A stretch of 64,000 nucleotides of DNA from Stenotrophomonas raiganjensis (SeqCode) (GTDB taxonomy: Bacteria > Pseudomonadota > Gammaproteobacteria > Xanthomonadales > Xanthomonadaceae). Numbering within the stretch: the first letter of the stretch is position 1; the number at the start of each line of letters is the position of its first letter. A program made the translations under genes and the position numbers. The DNA is taken from positions 186,001 to 250,000 of the forward strand of contig NZ_JAUTXR010000195.1 in NCBI RefSeq assembly GCF_030658505.1. The letters run 5' to 3'. Below the pieces are notes generated by a model, which did not search any database, was not told the DNA's origin, and worked only from the letters and a program-made list of their open reading frames with translations. Of this stretch, positions 1 through 8,978 are shown one piece after another.

Positions 1-2
1 CA

Positions 3-719
3 GAGGTGGCCGCGCTGCAGGCGCAGATCGACCAGGCCGTGACCCAGGTCGAAACCGCACGGATCAACCTGGGCTATACCCGCATTGTTTCGCCCAGCGA
101 CGGTTACATCGTGGCCATCGTCACCAAGGCCGGGCAGACGTTGAACTCGATGCAGACCACGCCGACCATCGTGATGCTGGCGCAGATGGATACGATGACC
201 GTGCGCGCCGAGATCGCCGAGGCCGACGTCGAGCTGGTGGCACCGGGACAACCGCTGTGGTTCTCAACACTGGGGCCGAGCGGCCGCCGCTATGAATCCC
301 ACCTGCAGCAGCTGGAACCGGCGCCGTCATCGATTGCCGATGTTGCCACGGGCAATGCGGGTGGCTCTGCGCAGACGCCGAAGGCGGTGTACTACGCCGG
401 CCTGTTCGACGTGGCCAATCCCGGCCTGAAGCTGAAGCCCTCGATGACGGTGAAAGTGACCCTGCAGCTGGCGCGGGTCGCCAACGCGCTGCAGGTGCCA
501 TTGACGGCGCTGATCGAGTCGGATGACAGGGACGGCAACCACGGTACTGTGCGGGTGGTCGATGCCAAGGGCCGCGTCCACGATCGTGCGGTGACGACCG
601 GCCTGCGCACCGCCACCGCCGTGCAGATCCTGACCGGCCTGCGCGAGGGCGAGAACGTGGTGGTCGGCCAGGCGCCCAGCGGTGGCGATGCCGAACCCAC
701 CAGCCTGCTGGGGATGTGA
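3..719 (+). CDS. macA: MacA-like periplasmic adaptor subunit (5' truncated)
   Basis: The reading frame is open from the window edge, so the N-terminus lies upstream; 238 codons are visible. The visible part is the end of the coiled-coil hairpin (ARINLGYTRIVSPSDG), then the lipoyl and beta-barrel regions (GYIVAIVTKAGQTLN, EIAEADVELVAPGQ) and a membrane-proximal C-terminal domain ending in GENVVVGQAPSGG. This is the layout of membrane-fusion proteins that connect an inner-membrane transporter to an outer-membrane TolC-like channel. The next gene is a MacB-type fused ABC transporter that starts within 3 nt of this stop, so the pair is certainly co-transcribed. Substrate (macrolide, peptide or siderophore) cannot be told from sequence. 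A TolC-like gene is not visible downstream. Confidence 0.9.
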   Translation, partial: EVAALQAQIDQAVTQVETARINLGYTRIVSPSDGYIVAIVTKAGQTLNSMQTTPTIVMLAQMDTMTVRAEIAEADVELVAPGQPLWFSTLGPSGRRYESHLQQLEPAPSSIADVATGNAGGSAQTPKAVYYAGLFDVANPGLKLKPSMTVKVTLQLARVANALQVPLTALIESDDRDGNHGTVRVVDAKGRVHDRAVTTGLRTATAVQILTGLREGENVVVGQAPSGGDAEPTSLLGM

Positions 720-721
720 GC

Positions 722-2665
722 ATGGCCGACGCACTGCTGGAACTGCATCGCGTATCGCGCGCCTATCGCTCCGCCGCCGGTGAGGTGGTGGTGTTGAAGG
801 ACGTATCGCTGCGCATCGATGCCGGCGAGTTCATCGCCATCATCGGCCCCTCGGGCTCGGGCAAGTCCACGCTGATGAACATCCTTGGCTGCCTGGACCG
901 GCCGACCGAGGGTAGCTATCGGGTGAACGGCGAGGCCACCGAGCAGATGGCGCCGGACGCGCTGGCACGCCTGCGCCGCGAGCATTTCGGTTTCATCTTC
1001 CAGCGCTACAACCTGATGGAGAACCTGAGTGCCACCGAGAACGTGGCCTTGCCCGCCGTCTATGCCGGGGTGGAGGCCGATGCGCGCACCACGCGTGCCC
1101 GCCTGCTGCTGGAAACGCTTGGCTTGGGCGAGCGGACTGCGAACCGGCCCAGCCAGCTGTCCGGCGGCCAGCAGCAGCGCGTTTCCATTGCGCGTTCGCT
1201 GATGAACGGCGGCGCGATCGTGCTGGCCGACGAGCCGACCGGCGCGCTGGATCATGCCAGCGGCAGGCAGGTGATGGCCGAGCTGAAGCGCCTGCATGCT
1301 AAGGGCCATACCGTGATCCTGGTGACCCATGATGCGGCGATTGCCGCGCACGCTTCACGCGTGATCGAGATCGCAGACGGCCGGGTCGTATCCGATCGTG
1401 GTACGGGTGATCCCGCGGTTGCACGCAAAGCCGTCGGGCCCGAGCGCAGCACGGAACCGGGCGCCGAGCGCCGCGCGCGCCTGGATGCGACCAGGGAAGC
1501 TGCACGGATGGCGGTACGTTCGATGCTGGCCCATCGCCTGCGCACCTTGCTGACCATGCTGGGCATCATCATCGGCGTGGCTGCGGTGGTGACCGTGGTT
1601 GCGTTGGGCAAGGGCGCACAGGCGCAGGTCGAGTCACAGATCAACGAACTGGGTGCCAGTACGCTGGAGATCTTCCCGGGTGCGGATTTCGGCGACCCGC
1701 GCTCGGCCGAGATTGAAACGCTGGTCGTGGACGATGCGGACCATCTTGCGGCCTTGAGTTACGTGGACAGCGTGAGCCCGAACCTGACCGGATCGGTGGC
1801 GGCGCTGCAGGGCGCCCGGCGTGCCAATACGCAGGTGCTGGGGGTTGGGGCGGACCTGCCACGCGTGCGCGGCCTGCGCCTGAAGGCTGGCCGTTTCTTC
1901 ACCGACGCCGAAGTGGACGCGCACCGTGCAGTGGGCGTGGTCGACCAGAAGGCGGCCAAAGCGCTGTTCAGCGGCAACCCTATCGGCACTACGGTGCTGT
2001 TGGGCGGCATGCCGGTGGAGGTGATCGGCGTGGTGGGGGCCAGCGCATTCGCTGGCGGTGCAACCCCCACGGTCTACGTGCCGTACACCTCGGCGGCTTC
2101 GCGGCTGCTGGGCAGCCAACGCCTGGAGAGCATCACGGTGCGTGTGCGCGACAACGTGCCCACCAACGCCGCCGAAGCCTCGCTGGGGGCCGAGCTGGAG
2201 CGGTTGCATGGCCGTCGTGACTTCTTCATCTACAACGCCGACCAGATCCGCAAGGCGGTGATGAAGTCCGGCCAGACCATGGCCGCGCTGGTCTCCGCCA
2301 TTGCCGCCGTGGCGCTGGTGGTCGGCGGGGTGGGGGTGATGAACATCATGCTGGTCTCGGTGAAGGAGCGCGTGCGCGAGATCGGCGTGCGCCTGGCGGT
2401 GGGGGCGCGGCAGGGCGACATCCTGCGCCAGTTCCTGATCGAGGCGGTGCTGATCTGCCTGTTCGGTGGCGTGCTGGGGGTGCTGTTCGCGTTCGGGGTG
2501 GGGGCGCTGTCCAGCCTGTTGTCGCTGGGTGTGCCGTTCCTGTTCACGGCGGGGCCGGTGCTCGCCGCGCTGGCGTGCTCTTCGGCCATCGGGCTGGGCT
2601 TTGGCTATTTCCCGGCACGCAGCGCGGCGCAGCTGGATCCGATCCAGGCGCTGGCAGCGGAGTAG
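722..2665 (+). CDS. macB: MacB-like ABC transporter, fused ATPase and permease
   Basis: A 647-aa protein with an N-terminal ABC ATPase and a C-terminal permease, the fused arrangement of MacB. From the ATG at 722 the Walker [10 protein letters not shown] is at residues 42-50, the signature LSGGQ at 146-150 and the Walker B region DEPTGALD at 170-177. A first membrane segment ([15 protein letters not shown]) follows near residue 275, then a large periplasmic domain and three C-terminal membrane segments, as in MacB. A GTG at 716 overlapping the macA stop is an alternative start; I chose 722 because [11 protein letters not shown] matches the usual first strand. It should drive efflux or export with the upstream adaptor. 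The gene ends just before a SMAG-like hairpin. Confidence 0.92.
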   Translation: MADALLELHRVSRAYRSAAGEVVVLKDVSLRIDAGEFIAIIGPSGSGKSTLMNILGCLDRPTEGSYRVNGEATEQMAPDALARLRREHFGFIFQRYNLMENLSATENVALPAVYAGVEADARTTRARLLLETLGLGERTANRPSQLSGGQQQRVSIARSLMNGGAIVLADEPTGALDHASGRQVMAELKRLHAKGHTVILVTHDAAIAAHASRVIEIADGRVVSDRGTGDPAVARKAVGPERSTEPGAERRARLDATREAARMAVRSMLAHRLRTLLTMLGIIIGVAAVVTVVALGKGAQAQVESQINELGASTLEIFPGADFGDPRSAEIETLVVDDADHLAALSYVDSVSPNLTGSVAALQGARRANTQVLGVGADLPRVRGLRLKAGRFFTDAEVDAHRAVGVVDQKAAKALFSGNPIGTTVLLGGMPVEVIGVVGASAFAGGATPTVYVPYTSAASRLLGSQRLESITVRVRDNVPTNAAEASLGAELERLHGRRDFFIYNADQIRKAVMKSGQTMAALVSAIAAVALVVGGVGVMNIMLVSVKERVREIGVRLAVGARQGDILRQFLIEAVLICLFGGVLGVLFAFGVGALSSLLSLGVPFLFTAGPVLAALACSSAIGLGFGYFPARSAAQLDPIQALAAE

Positions 2666-2688
2666 GCGCAGGCCCGGTGCCAGCACTT

Positions 2689-2727
2689 GTAGAGCCGAGC
2701 CTGCGCTCGGCTGCTCTCCGGCTCTAC
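2689..2727. repeat. SMAG-like palindromic repeat (GTAG-headed hairpin)
   Basis: Starts with GTAG and forms a GTAGAGCCGAGC / GCTCGGCT-CTCT stem with a second GGCTCTAC arm closing the unit. The GTAG end and GAGCCGAGC stem resemble the SMAG intergenic repeats described in Stenotrophomonas maltophilia. It lies between the convergent macB and M23 peptidase genes and may stabilise or end both transcripts. Confidence 0.7.
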
Positions 2728-2757
2728 AGGAGCAGCCTCGGCGGTGGAGTGAGTGTG

Positions 2758-3918
2758 TCAGCGTGGAGGGAAGGCAATGACGATGTCGTTCAGCGGCAGC
2801 TGATTCTCACGTGGCACGGCCATGCCGGGCTTCCAGGCCTCCCCTTGGCCGAACAGCTGCGCCTCGCTTTCAGGCCCGAAATCGTCGAAGGCCTGGAAGA
2901 CGTAGGGAATGCCCTCGGCGCCTTCGAACGTTGCCTTGTTGGACAGCTGGAAGTGCAGATGCGGGGCGGCGGAATTGCCGGACTGGCCGAGCTGGGCCAG
3001 TGCCTGTCCGCGCTGGACCCGCTGCCCGGGCTTGACCTTGATGCTGCCGGTGCGCAGATGCGCGTAGCTGGCAAAGACGCCCGGCGAGAGTTCCAGGACA
3101 ACATGGTTGCCGAACAAGCCATCCGCCGTGAGTGAGACCGGTTCCGGTTGCGGCGTCAGCGGCGCATGTTCGGGTTGCCCATCACGGACCGCGCGCACGA
3201 TACCGTCGGCTACGGCCAGCACGGGCGCGGCATATCCCACCCAGTCCGAATGGTGGGTGTGCTGCAGATCCCGGGTCGTTGCACGCACGGCACGCCCACG
3301 ATCGTCGACGCCGACCAGGTCCAGCGCGAAGCGCTGTGGAATGGTCAGATCACCATTCACCGCCACCAGGCTGCCCCAGTGGTGCGACTGCGCCGCGCCG
3401 GGCCCTTCATGGGCCAGCCATCGACCGCCTTGCAGGGGCGGACCGAGCGTGCTCACCGGCGCCGCGTTGACCGTAACGTGGGCGCCATCCAGTTCCACGC
3501 TGCCGTGCTGTTCGGTGCCCAGCAGCATGCGGTGCCGGAGGGAGCGTGGCACGCGATCGCCGGTGGGCAGTGACAGCCAGAGGAACACCACCAGGCGCTT
3601 GCCCGGTGCAATGGATACCGCGCCTTCGTCTGAAGGCGACGGCCGTACCCAGCGACGCAGGGCCGCGCCATCCAGGCTCAGCAGCGGGGTTTCGCCATCG
3701 TCGCCGAATACCTGCAGCGATTGCGGCAGCAGTACACCGGTATCGCCGTAGTAGTTGGTGATATGCAGTTCGTAGGCCAGGTGGCGCAGGCCGTCGCTGC
3801 CGGTAAAGGGGGGCGGTGCGAACGGCACCCGTGCTTCAACCGGTGCCAAGGCGGGCGCAGGCCACGCGAGGGACGCTGGCAGCAACAGCAGCAGAGCCAG
3901 GCAGACGCTGCGGATCAT
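2758..3918 (-). CDS. Secreted M23-family peptidase
   Basis: 386 aa. The N-terminus (MIRSVCLALLLLLPASLAWP) is a clear signal peptide. A beta-rich N-terminal half is followed by the peptidase domain at about residues 215-340: HHSDWVGYAAPVLAVADG, then GNHVVLEL, SYAHLRTGS, PGQRVQRGQALAQLGQSGNS and the zinc motif HLHFQL. These are the landmarks of LytM/M23 zinc endopeptidases. The first-ligand motif is less canonical than the usual HxxxD context. The family cuts peptide cross-links of peptidoglycan or acts as a non-catalytic LytM activator. The protein should be periplasmic or secreted. It is the last gene of a left-pointing series and converges on macB. Confidence 0.85.
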   Translation of the reverse strand: MIRSVCLALLLLLPASLAWPAPALAPVEARVPFAPPPFTGSDGLRHLAYELHITNYYGDTGVLLPQSLQVFGDDGETPLLSLDGAALRRWVRPSPSDEGAVSIAPGKRLVVFLWLSLPTGDRVPRSLRHRMLLGTEQHGSVELDGAHVTVNAAPVSTLGPPLQGGRWLAHEGPGAAQSHHWGSLVAVNGDLTIPQRFALDLVGVDDRGRAVRATTRDLQHTHHSDWVGYAAPVLAVADGIVRAVRDGQPEHAPLTPQPEPVSLTADGLFGNHVVLELSPGVFASYAHLRTGSIKVKPGQRVQRGQALAQLGQSGNSAAPHLHFQLSNKATFEGAEGIPYVFQAFDDFGPESEAQLFGQGEAWKPGMAVPRENQLPLNDIVIAFPPR

Positions 3919-3999
3919 GCATGTTCTCCCCAGGCCGACGGTGGCCGCTGCCGAGCATAGCGCCAGGGCCGGGGCACCGGTACACCACCGGCGAAGGTC

Positions 4000-5709
4000 T
4001 CAGGGCCCCGGCCGCGAATGCTGGCGCACACGCGCGCGCTCGCGATACAGGCGGCTGTCGGCGCGTTGCAGGGTGTCGGCCACCGATTCACCCGGCGTGT
4101 GGTGGGTCGAGCCGAGCGAGAACGGCGTCGGTGACTGCCCGGCTTCCTGCACATACCACTGTTCCAGCGCGGCCAGCCGCCCCGGTTGCGGCGCGGTCAG
4201 CACCACCATGAATTCGTCGCCGCCCATGCGCACCACGTTCTCCGCCGCGCCCAACGGGGCACGCAGGAAGGCCGCAAACTCGACCAGCACCGTGTCACCC
4301 CGCGCATGGCCCTGGGTGTCGTTGATCTGCTTGAAGTGATCCAGATCGAACATCAGGCAGGCCCAGGGCTGGTCGACCAGTTCGTCCAGGCGTGGCAGGA
4401 AGCGACGGTTGTAGCTCTGGGTGAGCGGGTCCTTGAAGGACATCTCGCGCAGTTGCTGTTCCTGCATCCGCAGCGCCGTCACGTCCTGCGCATGGCCCAG
4501 CACATAGGGGGGATGGGCCTCGCTGTCGAGCACGTTGTGATAGGCCCAGAAGTGCCGGGTGCCGTCGGCCGCGATCAGCTCGATGACCCCGGCATCGGTG
4601 TGATTGATCGCGATGCGGTCGAGATAGGCCTTGAACGCGGCCCGCTTCTCCGGGGGCATCAGGTCGCACAGGCTGCGCCCGATCATGTGGCTCTCGTCGA
4701 AACCCAGCGACTGTACGGCGGCCGGGTTCACCGAGGTCAGCACGCCGTCCAGCGTGTGCGTGCAGATCAGCCCAAGGCTGTAGTGGAACAGCCGCCGGTA
4801 GCGGGTTTCGCTGGCCTCCAGGGCATCCTGCGCGGCGCGCTCCTCGGTGATGTCCTGGATGGCACCGACCAGCCGTGGCCGGCCATCGACCAGCTGCCGT
4901 CCACCCACCACCCGGGTCCAGATCGCACGCCCATCCGCGGTGGTCATCGGCAACTGGATCTCCCACGAAGTTCCTTCGTCGATGCAGCGTTGCACCGCCG
5001 TGCGGATGATGCTGCGGCTGTCCTCGCGGTAGAACGACAGCGCCGTCTCCAGCGTGGGTTCGAAGTTGCTGCGCACACCGTGGATCTGCTTGGTCTCGCG
5101 GGTCCAGCGGACCTCGTTGCTGACCAGATCCATCTCCCAGCCACCGACCCGCGCCGCGCGGTTGGTACGTTCCAGGAAGTCTTCGCTGCGCTTCAATTCG
5201 CGATGCAGGGCCTTGGCCTGGCCGACCTGGGCCATCAGCGTGCTGCGCTGCTCCAGTACCTGGGTGGTGACCCGCGCCAGGTGCACCATCAATTCGCGCT
5301 GAGAAGGAGACAGCACGCCCGGCATCGGGTCGAGCAGGCACAGCGTCCCGATGCGCGCGCCGTGCGCCGAGCCGAGCGAGATGCCGGCGTAGTGGCGGAT
5401 GCGCGGGCCACCGGTAACCAGCGGATTGCTGGCGAAGCGCGGGTCCTGGCGCGCGTCCGGAATCTCGAACAGCGCGTCCTGCTGGATGGCATGCGTGCAG
5501 AACGAAATCTCGCGTGCGGTTTCGCTGACGCCTTCCAGCCCGATGTTGGCCTTGAACCATTGCCGCTCGTCGGCCACCACCGAGATCAGCCCCATGGTCA
5601 TGCCGGTGGCGGCGCGGGCGGCGGCGACGATCGCATCAAAGACGGGCTCAGGCGGGGTGTCGAGCAGATGCAGGCGGTCGAGTTCAAGCAGTCGTTCGGC
5701 TTCGTCCAT
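4000..5709 (-). CDS. Diguanylate cyclase with GAF and PAS sensors
   Basis: About 569 aa from the ATG at 5709. The frame stays open to 5964, but that extension overlaps the glycosylase gene and has no domain content. An N-terminal GAF domain (about residues 20-165) starts MDEAERLLELDRLHLLDTP, a form common to GAF-first signalling proteins. Two PAS domains follow (about 195-305 and 320-430). The GGDEF domain begins KDPLTQSYNRRF and has an intact MGGDEF active site. The inhibitory I-site RxxD normally a few residues upstream is replaced by GAAE, so product inhibition through that site is unlikely. No membrane segments are seen, so it should be a cytoplasmic cyclic-di-GMP synthase. Confidence 0.9.
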   Translation of the reverse strand: MDEAERLLELDRLHLLDTPPEPVFDAIVAAARAATGMTMGLISVVADERQWFKANIGLEGVSETAREISFCTHAIQQDALFEIPDARQDPRFASNPLVTGGPRIRHYAGISLGSAHGARIGTLCLLDPMPGVLSPSQRELMVHLARVTTQVLEQRSTLMAQVGQAKALHRELKRSEDFLERTNRAARVGGWEMDLVSNEVRWTRETKQIHGVRSNFEPTLETALSFYREDSRSIIRTAVQRCIDEGTSWEIQLPMTTADGRAIWTRVVGGRQLVDGRPRLVGAIQDITEERAAQDALEASETRYRRLFHYSLGLICTHTLDGVLTSVNPAAVQSLGFDESHMIGRSLCDLMPPEKRAAFKAYLDRIAINHTDAGVIELIAADGTRHFWAYHNVLDSEAHPPYVLGHAQDVTALRMQEQQLREMSFKDPLTQSYNRRFLPRLDELVDQPWACLMFDLDHFKQINDTQGHARGDTVLVEFAAFLRAPLGAAENVVRMGGDEFMVVLTAPQPGRLAALEQWYVQEAGQSPTPFSLGSTHHTPGESVADTLQRADSRLYRERARVRQHSRPGP

Positions 5710-5824
5710 GGCGCGTTTCAGGGCAGGGTGGCGAGGGCGGCTTCGGCGGCTGTCGGGCACTACGCTAGTGAGTACCGCGTTATGTATCGCCATGGCGGGG
5801 TGATGCCGACGTGACGCATCGCGG

Positions 5825-6493
5825 TCAGGATTTGCGGGGCCCACGCGAGGGGCGCACTGAAACGTGATGGTGGTCGCGAACGTGCCAGCGCCAGGGGAAG
5901 TCCACCGCGCGGGTGATGCCGATGCGGGGCCCGACCACCGGATCTGCCGGAGGCGGCACGCCATCGCTGGCGATCACGATGCCGTGGCTGCCTGTCACCA
6001 GATCGGCGCCGTCGAAACTACGGTCCAGCCCGAAGGCCTGTGAGAGCTTGCCGGGACCGCTGGCCAGATCATGATCGCGGCGTGCGGCGGGACGCCGCGA
6101 CCGCATCTGGTCCAGCCCGTCGAGAGGTTCGATGGCGCGAAGCAGTACGGCGACGCCTTCGCCGATCTCTCCGCAGACAACGTTGCTGCACCAGTGCATA
6201 CCGTACGTGAAGTAGACATAGAGGTGGCCCGCCTCACCGAACATGCTGACCGTGCGCGGCGTTGGCCCGCGATAAGAGTGCGCGGCCGGATCGTCGCTGC
6301 CGGCATAGGCTTCAACCTCGACGATGCGGCCGACGCGACCATCGTTGCGCACCAGCAGCTTGTTGAGCAGCTCCGGGGCGACCTCGGTTGGCGGGCGCCG
6401 GTAGAAGCCGCGCGGGAGGCTCTGCAGGGAAACGTGCAACCAGTCCGGCACGAGAGTGGCAGGTTCGGGCGAGAGACCTTGGCACTGTGGCAC
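5825..6493 (-). CDS. mpg: 3-methyladenine DNA glycosylase (AAG/MPG family)
   Basis: 222 aa, the usual size for bacterial AAG-type glycosylases. The family landmarks appear in order: [34 protein letters not shown] with the catalytic glutamate region, then the [19 protein letters not shown] stretch and [13 protein letters not shown]. It removes alkylated bases such as 3-methyladenine and hypoxanthine to start base-excision repair. The start at 6493 gives a slightly extended N-terminus; a later start would not affect the domain. It lies 30 nt downstream of the CDF transporter gene and may be read with it. Confidence 0.93.
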   Translation of the reverse strand: MPQCQGLSPEPATLVPDWLHVSLQSLPRGFYRRPPTEVAPELLNKLLVRNDGRVGRIVEVEAYAGSDDPAAHSYRGPTPRTVSMFGEAGHLYVYFTYGMHWCSNVVCGEIGEGVAVLLRAIEPLDGLDQMRSRRPAARRDHDLASGPGKLSQAFGLDRSFDGADLVTGSHGIVIASDGVPPPADPVVGPRIGITRAVDFPWRWHVRDHHHVSVRPSRGPRKS

Positions 6494-6523
6494 TGGCGAG
6501 GTGAAACGTGCGCAGACGCCACG

Positions 6524-7483
6524 TCATTCCGGCGCAGGCGGAGCGGCCAGTGCCGCGCGGCGTGCGGCATAGACCTCGGGCGTCTGCGGCTTGATGAACA
6601 GTGCTACCAGCTCCGGGTATTCCCGCTTCACCGCCGTTTCGATGCGGGTGATGCAGGCTTCGATCTGCGGGGTCTGCCGATCGTCCTCGAACTCGGCGCT
6701 GAGCATGGCCACGACCTGTTCCGGTCCCATCTGCATGGTGGTCACGCCGTTCGCGCGACGCAGGTCCAGATCGGTTTCGGCCACCGCCATGATCCGCTCG
6801 GCCACCGCGGGGTGGGCAGGCTCTCCAACCAGCAGGCCCTTGGTTTCACGTGCCAGAAGGAAGGCGGTCGCGGCCAGCACGCCGGCGATGCACAGTGACG
6901 CGACTCCATCAAGCACCGGCATGTCCAGCACCTGCGCGGCCAGCAGGCCGATCAACGCGAAGCCGAGGCCCAGAAGGGCGGCACTGTCCTCCAGCAATAC
7001 GGTGAAGGTGGACGGGTCCTTGCTGCGGCGGAAGGCTTCGAAGTAGCCGAGTCTGCCCTTGGTACGCCGGAACTCCCGCAGCGCCACCCACCAGGAAGCA
7101 CCCTCGAACAGAATGGAAATGCCCAGTACGCTGTAGCTCAGCGCGTGGTTGCTGGCGGGCTCCGGCCGGCGGATGTGCTGGATGCCCTCGTAGGCCGAGA
7201 CGCCGGCACCGGCGGCGAACACCAGCAGGGCAACGATGAAGCTCCAGAAGTACAGCTCGCGGCCATAGCCGAAAGGATGGACCGGGTCCGGGGCCTTGCC
7301 GGCACGACGCAGTCCATACAGCAACAGCAGTTCATTCAATGTGTCGACCAGCGAGTGCACGCCCTCACTAAGCATGGCCGAGCTGCCGGAGATGCCGGCA
7401 GCGACGAACTTTGCGATGGCAATGGCGAGGTTGCCGGCGAGTGCGGCATAGATGACCAGGCGGGAACCGGTGGGAGAGGACAT
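6524..7483 (-). CDS. Cation diffusion facilitator (CDF) family transporter
   Basis: 319 aa with five to six membrane segments in the first two thirds. CDF landmarks are present: SGSSAMLSEGVHSLVDTLNE in TM2 (HSLVD metal-site motif), HPFGYGRE between TM2 and TM3, and EDSAALLGLGFALIG in TM5 (ExxxA form rather than the HxxxD of zinc exporters). A soluble C-terminal domain follows with VGEPAHPAV and regulatory-domain strands. CDF proteins export divalent metals such as Zn, Fe or Mn in exchange for protons. The EDSAA variant is typical of a subgroup whose substrate is not settled, so I name no metal. Confidence 0.85.
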   Translation of the reverse strand: MSSPTGSRLVIYAALAGNLAIAIAKFVAAGISGSSAMLSEGVHSLVDTLNELLLLYGLRRAGKAPDPVHPFGYGRELYFWSFIVALLVFAAGAGVSAYEGIQHIRRPEPASNHALSYSVLGISILFEGASWWVALREFRRTKGRLGYFEAFRRSKDPSTFTVLLEDSAALLGLGFALIGLLAAQVLDMPVLDGVASLCIAGVLAATAFLLARETKGLLVGEPAHPAVAERIMAVAETDLDLRRANGVTTMQMGPEQVVAMLSAEFEDDRQTPQIEACITRIETAVKREYPELVALFIKPQTPEVYAARRAALAAPPAPE

Positions 7484-7552
7484 TTCGGCGGCGGGGCGAG
7501 GCGGACGCCTGATCTTCCCGATCAGCGCGTGCCCACTGCGTGCACGGTGCGA

Positions 7553-8137
7553 TCAGCGCCCCTTGGGATTGAGATACAAACGCGCCCCATCCGATTCACG
7601 GTACCCCGTCCAACGCCCACCTCCCGACGCGCGGAACCGCCCGAACACCGTGTTGCTGGTGTCGGTCAGCTGCAGCTGGTTGCCTGACAGCACCCAGCGG
7701 TTGGCCGAAAAGAAGCCATCCGGGCAGCCGGCAGGCACATAGGCACTGTAGCCGCCGAACCACTCGATGTTCTTCAGCTCGATGGTGCAGGTGCTGCCGT
7801 TCTCCTGGCCCAGTGTCCAGCTTCCGAACAGGTCGCTGTCGCGGATATCGCGGTCATCGCGCCGGCGGTCATCGCGCCAGTCGTCGTTGTTGTCGCGGAC
7901 GCCGAAGCCCACGTCGATGCCTTTGCTTTCGCTGCGCGACTCGGATTGCGAGCTGCCGCTGCTGGTGGTCTGCGTGGTCATCGAGCCACCGTTCTGGATC
8001 TCGGTGCTGCTCGAATGGGTGGTCTGGTCGGTGCGGGCGCTCTGCTGGCCGAAGCCCAACGAGGCATCCTGGGCGAGGGCGGTCACGGCCAGGCAGCACA
8101 GCGCGAGCAGGCAGATACGGGGGACCAAGGCGGCCAT
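7553..8137 (-). CDS. Inh-family secreted metalloprotease inhibitor-like protein
   Basis: 194 aa from the ATG at 8137, which begins the signal peptide MAALVPRICLLALCCLAVTA. After cleavage comes a Ser/Thr/Gln-rich linker (about residues 30-75) and a charged DDWRDDRRRDDRDIRD stretch, then a C-terminal beta-barrel domain of about 95 residues: LFGSWTLGQ, GSTCTIEL, PAGCPDGFFSANRW, FGRFRASGG. The two cysteines and the GxW start match the AprI/Inh inhibitor family, which binds serralysin-type metalloproteases in the periplasm. No serralysin gene is in the window. The long disordered N-terminal linker is unusual for the family. An upstream in-frame ATG at 8206 would place the signal peptide internally and is disfavoured. 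Confidence 0.72.
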   Translation of the reverse strand: MAALVPRICLLALCCLAVTALAQDASLGFGQQSARTDQTTHSSSTEIQNGGSMTTQTTSSGSSQSESRSESKGIDVGFGVRDNNDDWRDDRRRDDRDIRDSDLFGSWTLGQENGSTCTIELKNIEWFGGYSAYVPAGCPDGFFSANRWVLSGNQLQLTDTSNTVFGRFRASGGGRWTGYRESDGARLYLNPKGR

Positions 8138-8219
8138 TGCAGCATCCTCGGCAGGTTGGATCGCGCGAGTATCGAACCGGTAGGGCGGGAGGCGGTGTGA
8201 GGGCACGCCTCAACGCGCC

Positions 8220-8864
8220 TCAATCGGCCATCACCCGCCCAATGGCATCGGCCAGCAGGGCGCGTACCCGTTCCGGCGGCAGGTCCGGGTCGCGTACCGC
8301 ACGCATCGCCAGGCCTTCCACCAGCAACCGCAGCAGCAGGGTGCGCCCGGCGATGCTCTCCTCGTCAATACGTCGGCCCGCAGCCGCGTCACGCTGGCTC
8401 AGCCAGGCGTGGATCGCGGCGCTGGTCTGCTTGTCCTGGGTGCGCAGCACTTCGGCCAGCACGGGGTCGCGATGTGCCTCGGCGTTGATTTCCGCATACA
8501 GCGCCACGCTGGCAATGGCATTGCCATGGATCGGCAGCACCTCGCCACGTGCCCATTGCTGGTAGCACGCGAGCAGGCCATCGACCAGATCCGCGGCCGC
8601 CGGCATCTCGCTGATCGAGGCCTGGTCGTGGCGCAGCTGGCGCTCGATCAGGGCCAGGATCAGGGCGCGCTTGTTGGCGAAATAGCGGTACATCAGCCCC
8701 TGGCTGATTTCGGCCTCAGCGGCGATATCGCCGATGGAGCCGGCATGGAAGCCGCGGGTGATGAAGCACTTCTGGGCGGCGTCGAGGATGCGACGGCGCT
8801 GGGCTTCGGCATGGGCGGCGGCAGGGGCGTCAGCGGGTACGGCTACGGCGGGTTTCGGCGTCAT
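8220..8864 (-). CDS. TetR/AcrR family transcriptional repressor
   Basis: 214 aa. An Ala-rich N-terminal tail leads into a TetR helix-turn-helix: RRRILDAAQKCFITRGFH, then IGDIAAEAEISQGLMYRYF at about residues 24-70, followed by the all-helical ligand-binding domain. It is transcribed away from the TonB receptor gene. The space between them carries a perfect inverted repeat (8914-8931), so it most likely represses itself and the receptor until a ligand binds. The ligand is unknown. Confidence 0.9.
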   Translation of the reverse strand: MTPKPAVAVPADAPAAAHAEAQRRRILDAAQKCFITRGFHAGSIGDIAAEAEISQGLMYRYFANKRALILALIERQLRHDQASISEMPAAADLVDGLLACYQQWARGEVLPIHGNAIASVALYAEINAEAHRDPVLAEVLRTQDKQTSAAIHAWLSQRDAAAGRRIDEESIAGRTLLLRLLVEGLAMRAVRDPDLPPERVRALLADAIGRVMAD

Positions 8865-8913
8865 TGCGTGAGGTCGGAGCGTCCAGAGGCGGGATAGTAC
8901 GTCACAAAAGGTG

Positions 8914-8931
8914 TGAATGAACGGTCATTCA
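8914..8931. promoter_or_regulatory. Putative TetR operator
   Basis: Perfect 7-bp inverted repeat TGAATGA-ACGG-TCATTCA, centred 58 bp upstream of the TetR start and 56 bp upstream of the receptor start. The TGAATGA/TCATTCA form is common for AcrR-type operators. Its position between the two divergent genes fits joint repression. Confidence 0.75.
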
Positions 8932-8978
8932 TTTGTAATTCCCACCTCCCAGACTGCGCCGGCCTTCTCCTTCCGCGA

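Noticed and set aside
4186..5814. 542-codon plus-strand frame antisense to the GGDEF gene
   Set aside because: High-GC shadow frame; the minus strand encodes clear GAF, PAS and GGDEF domains.
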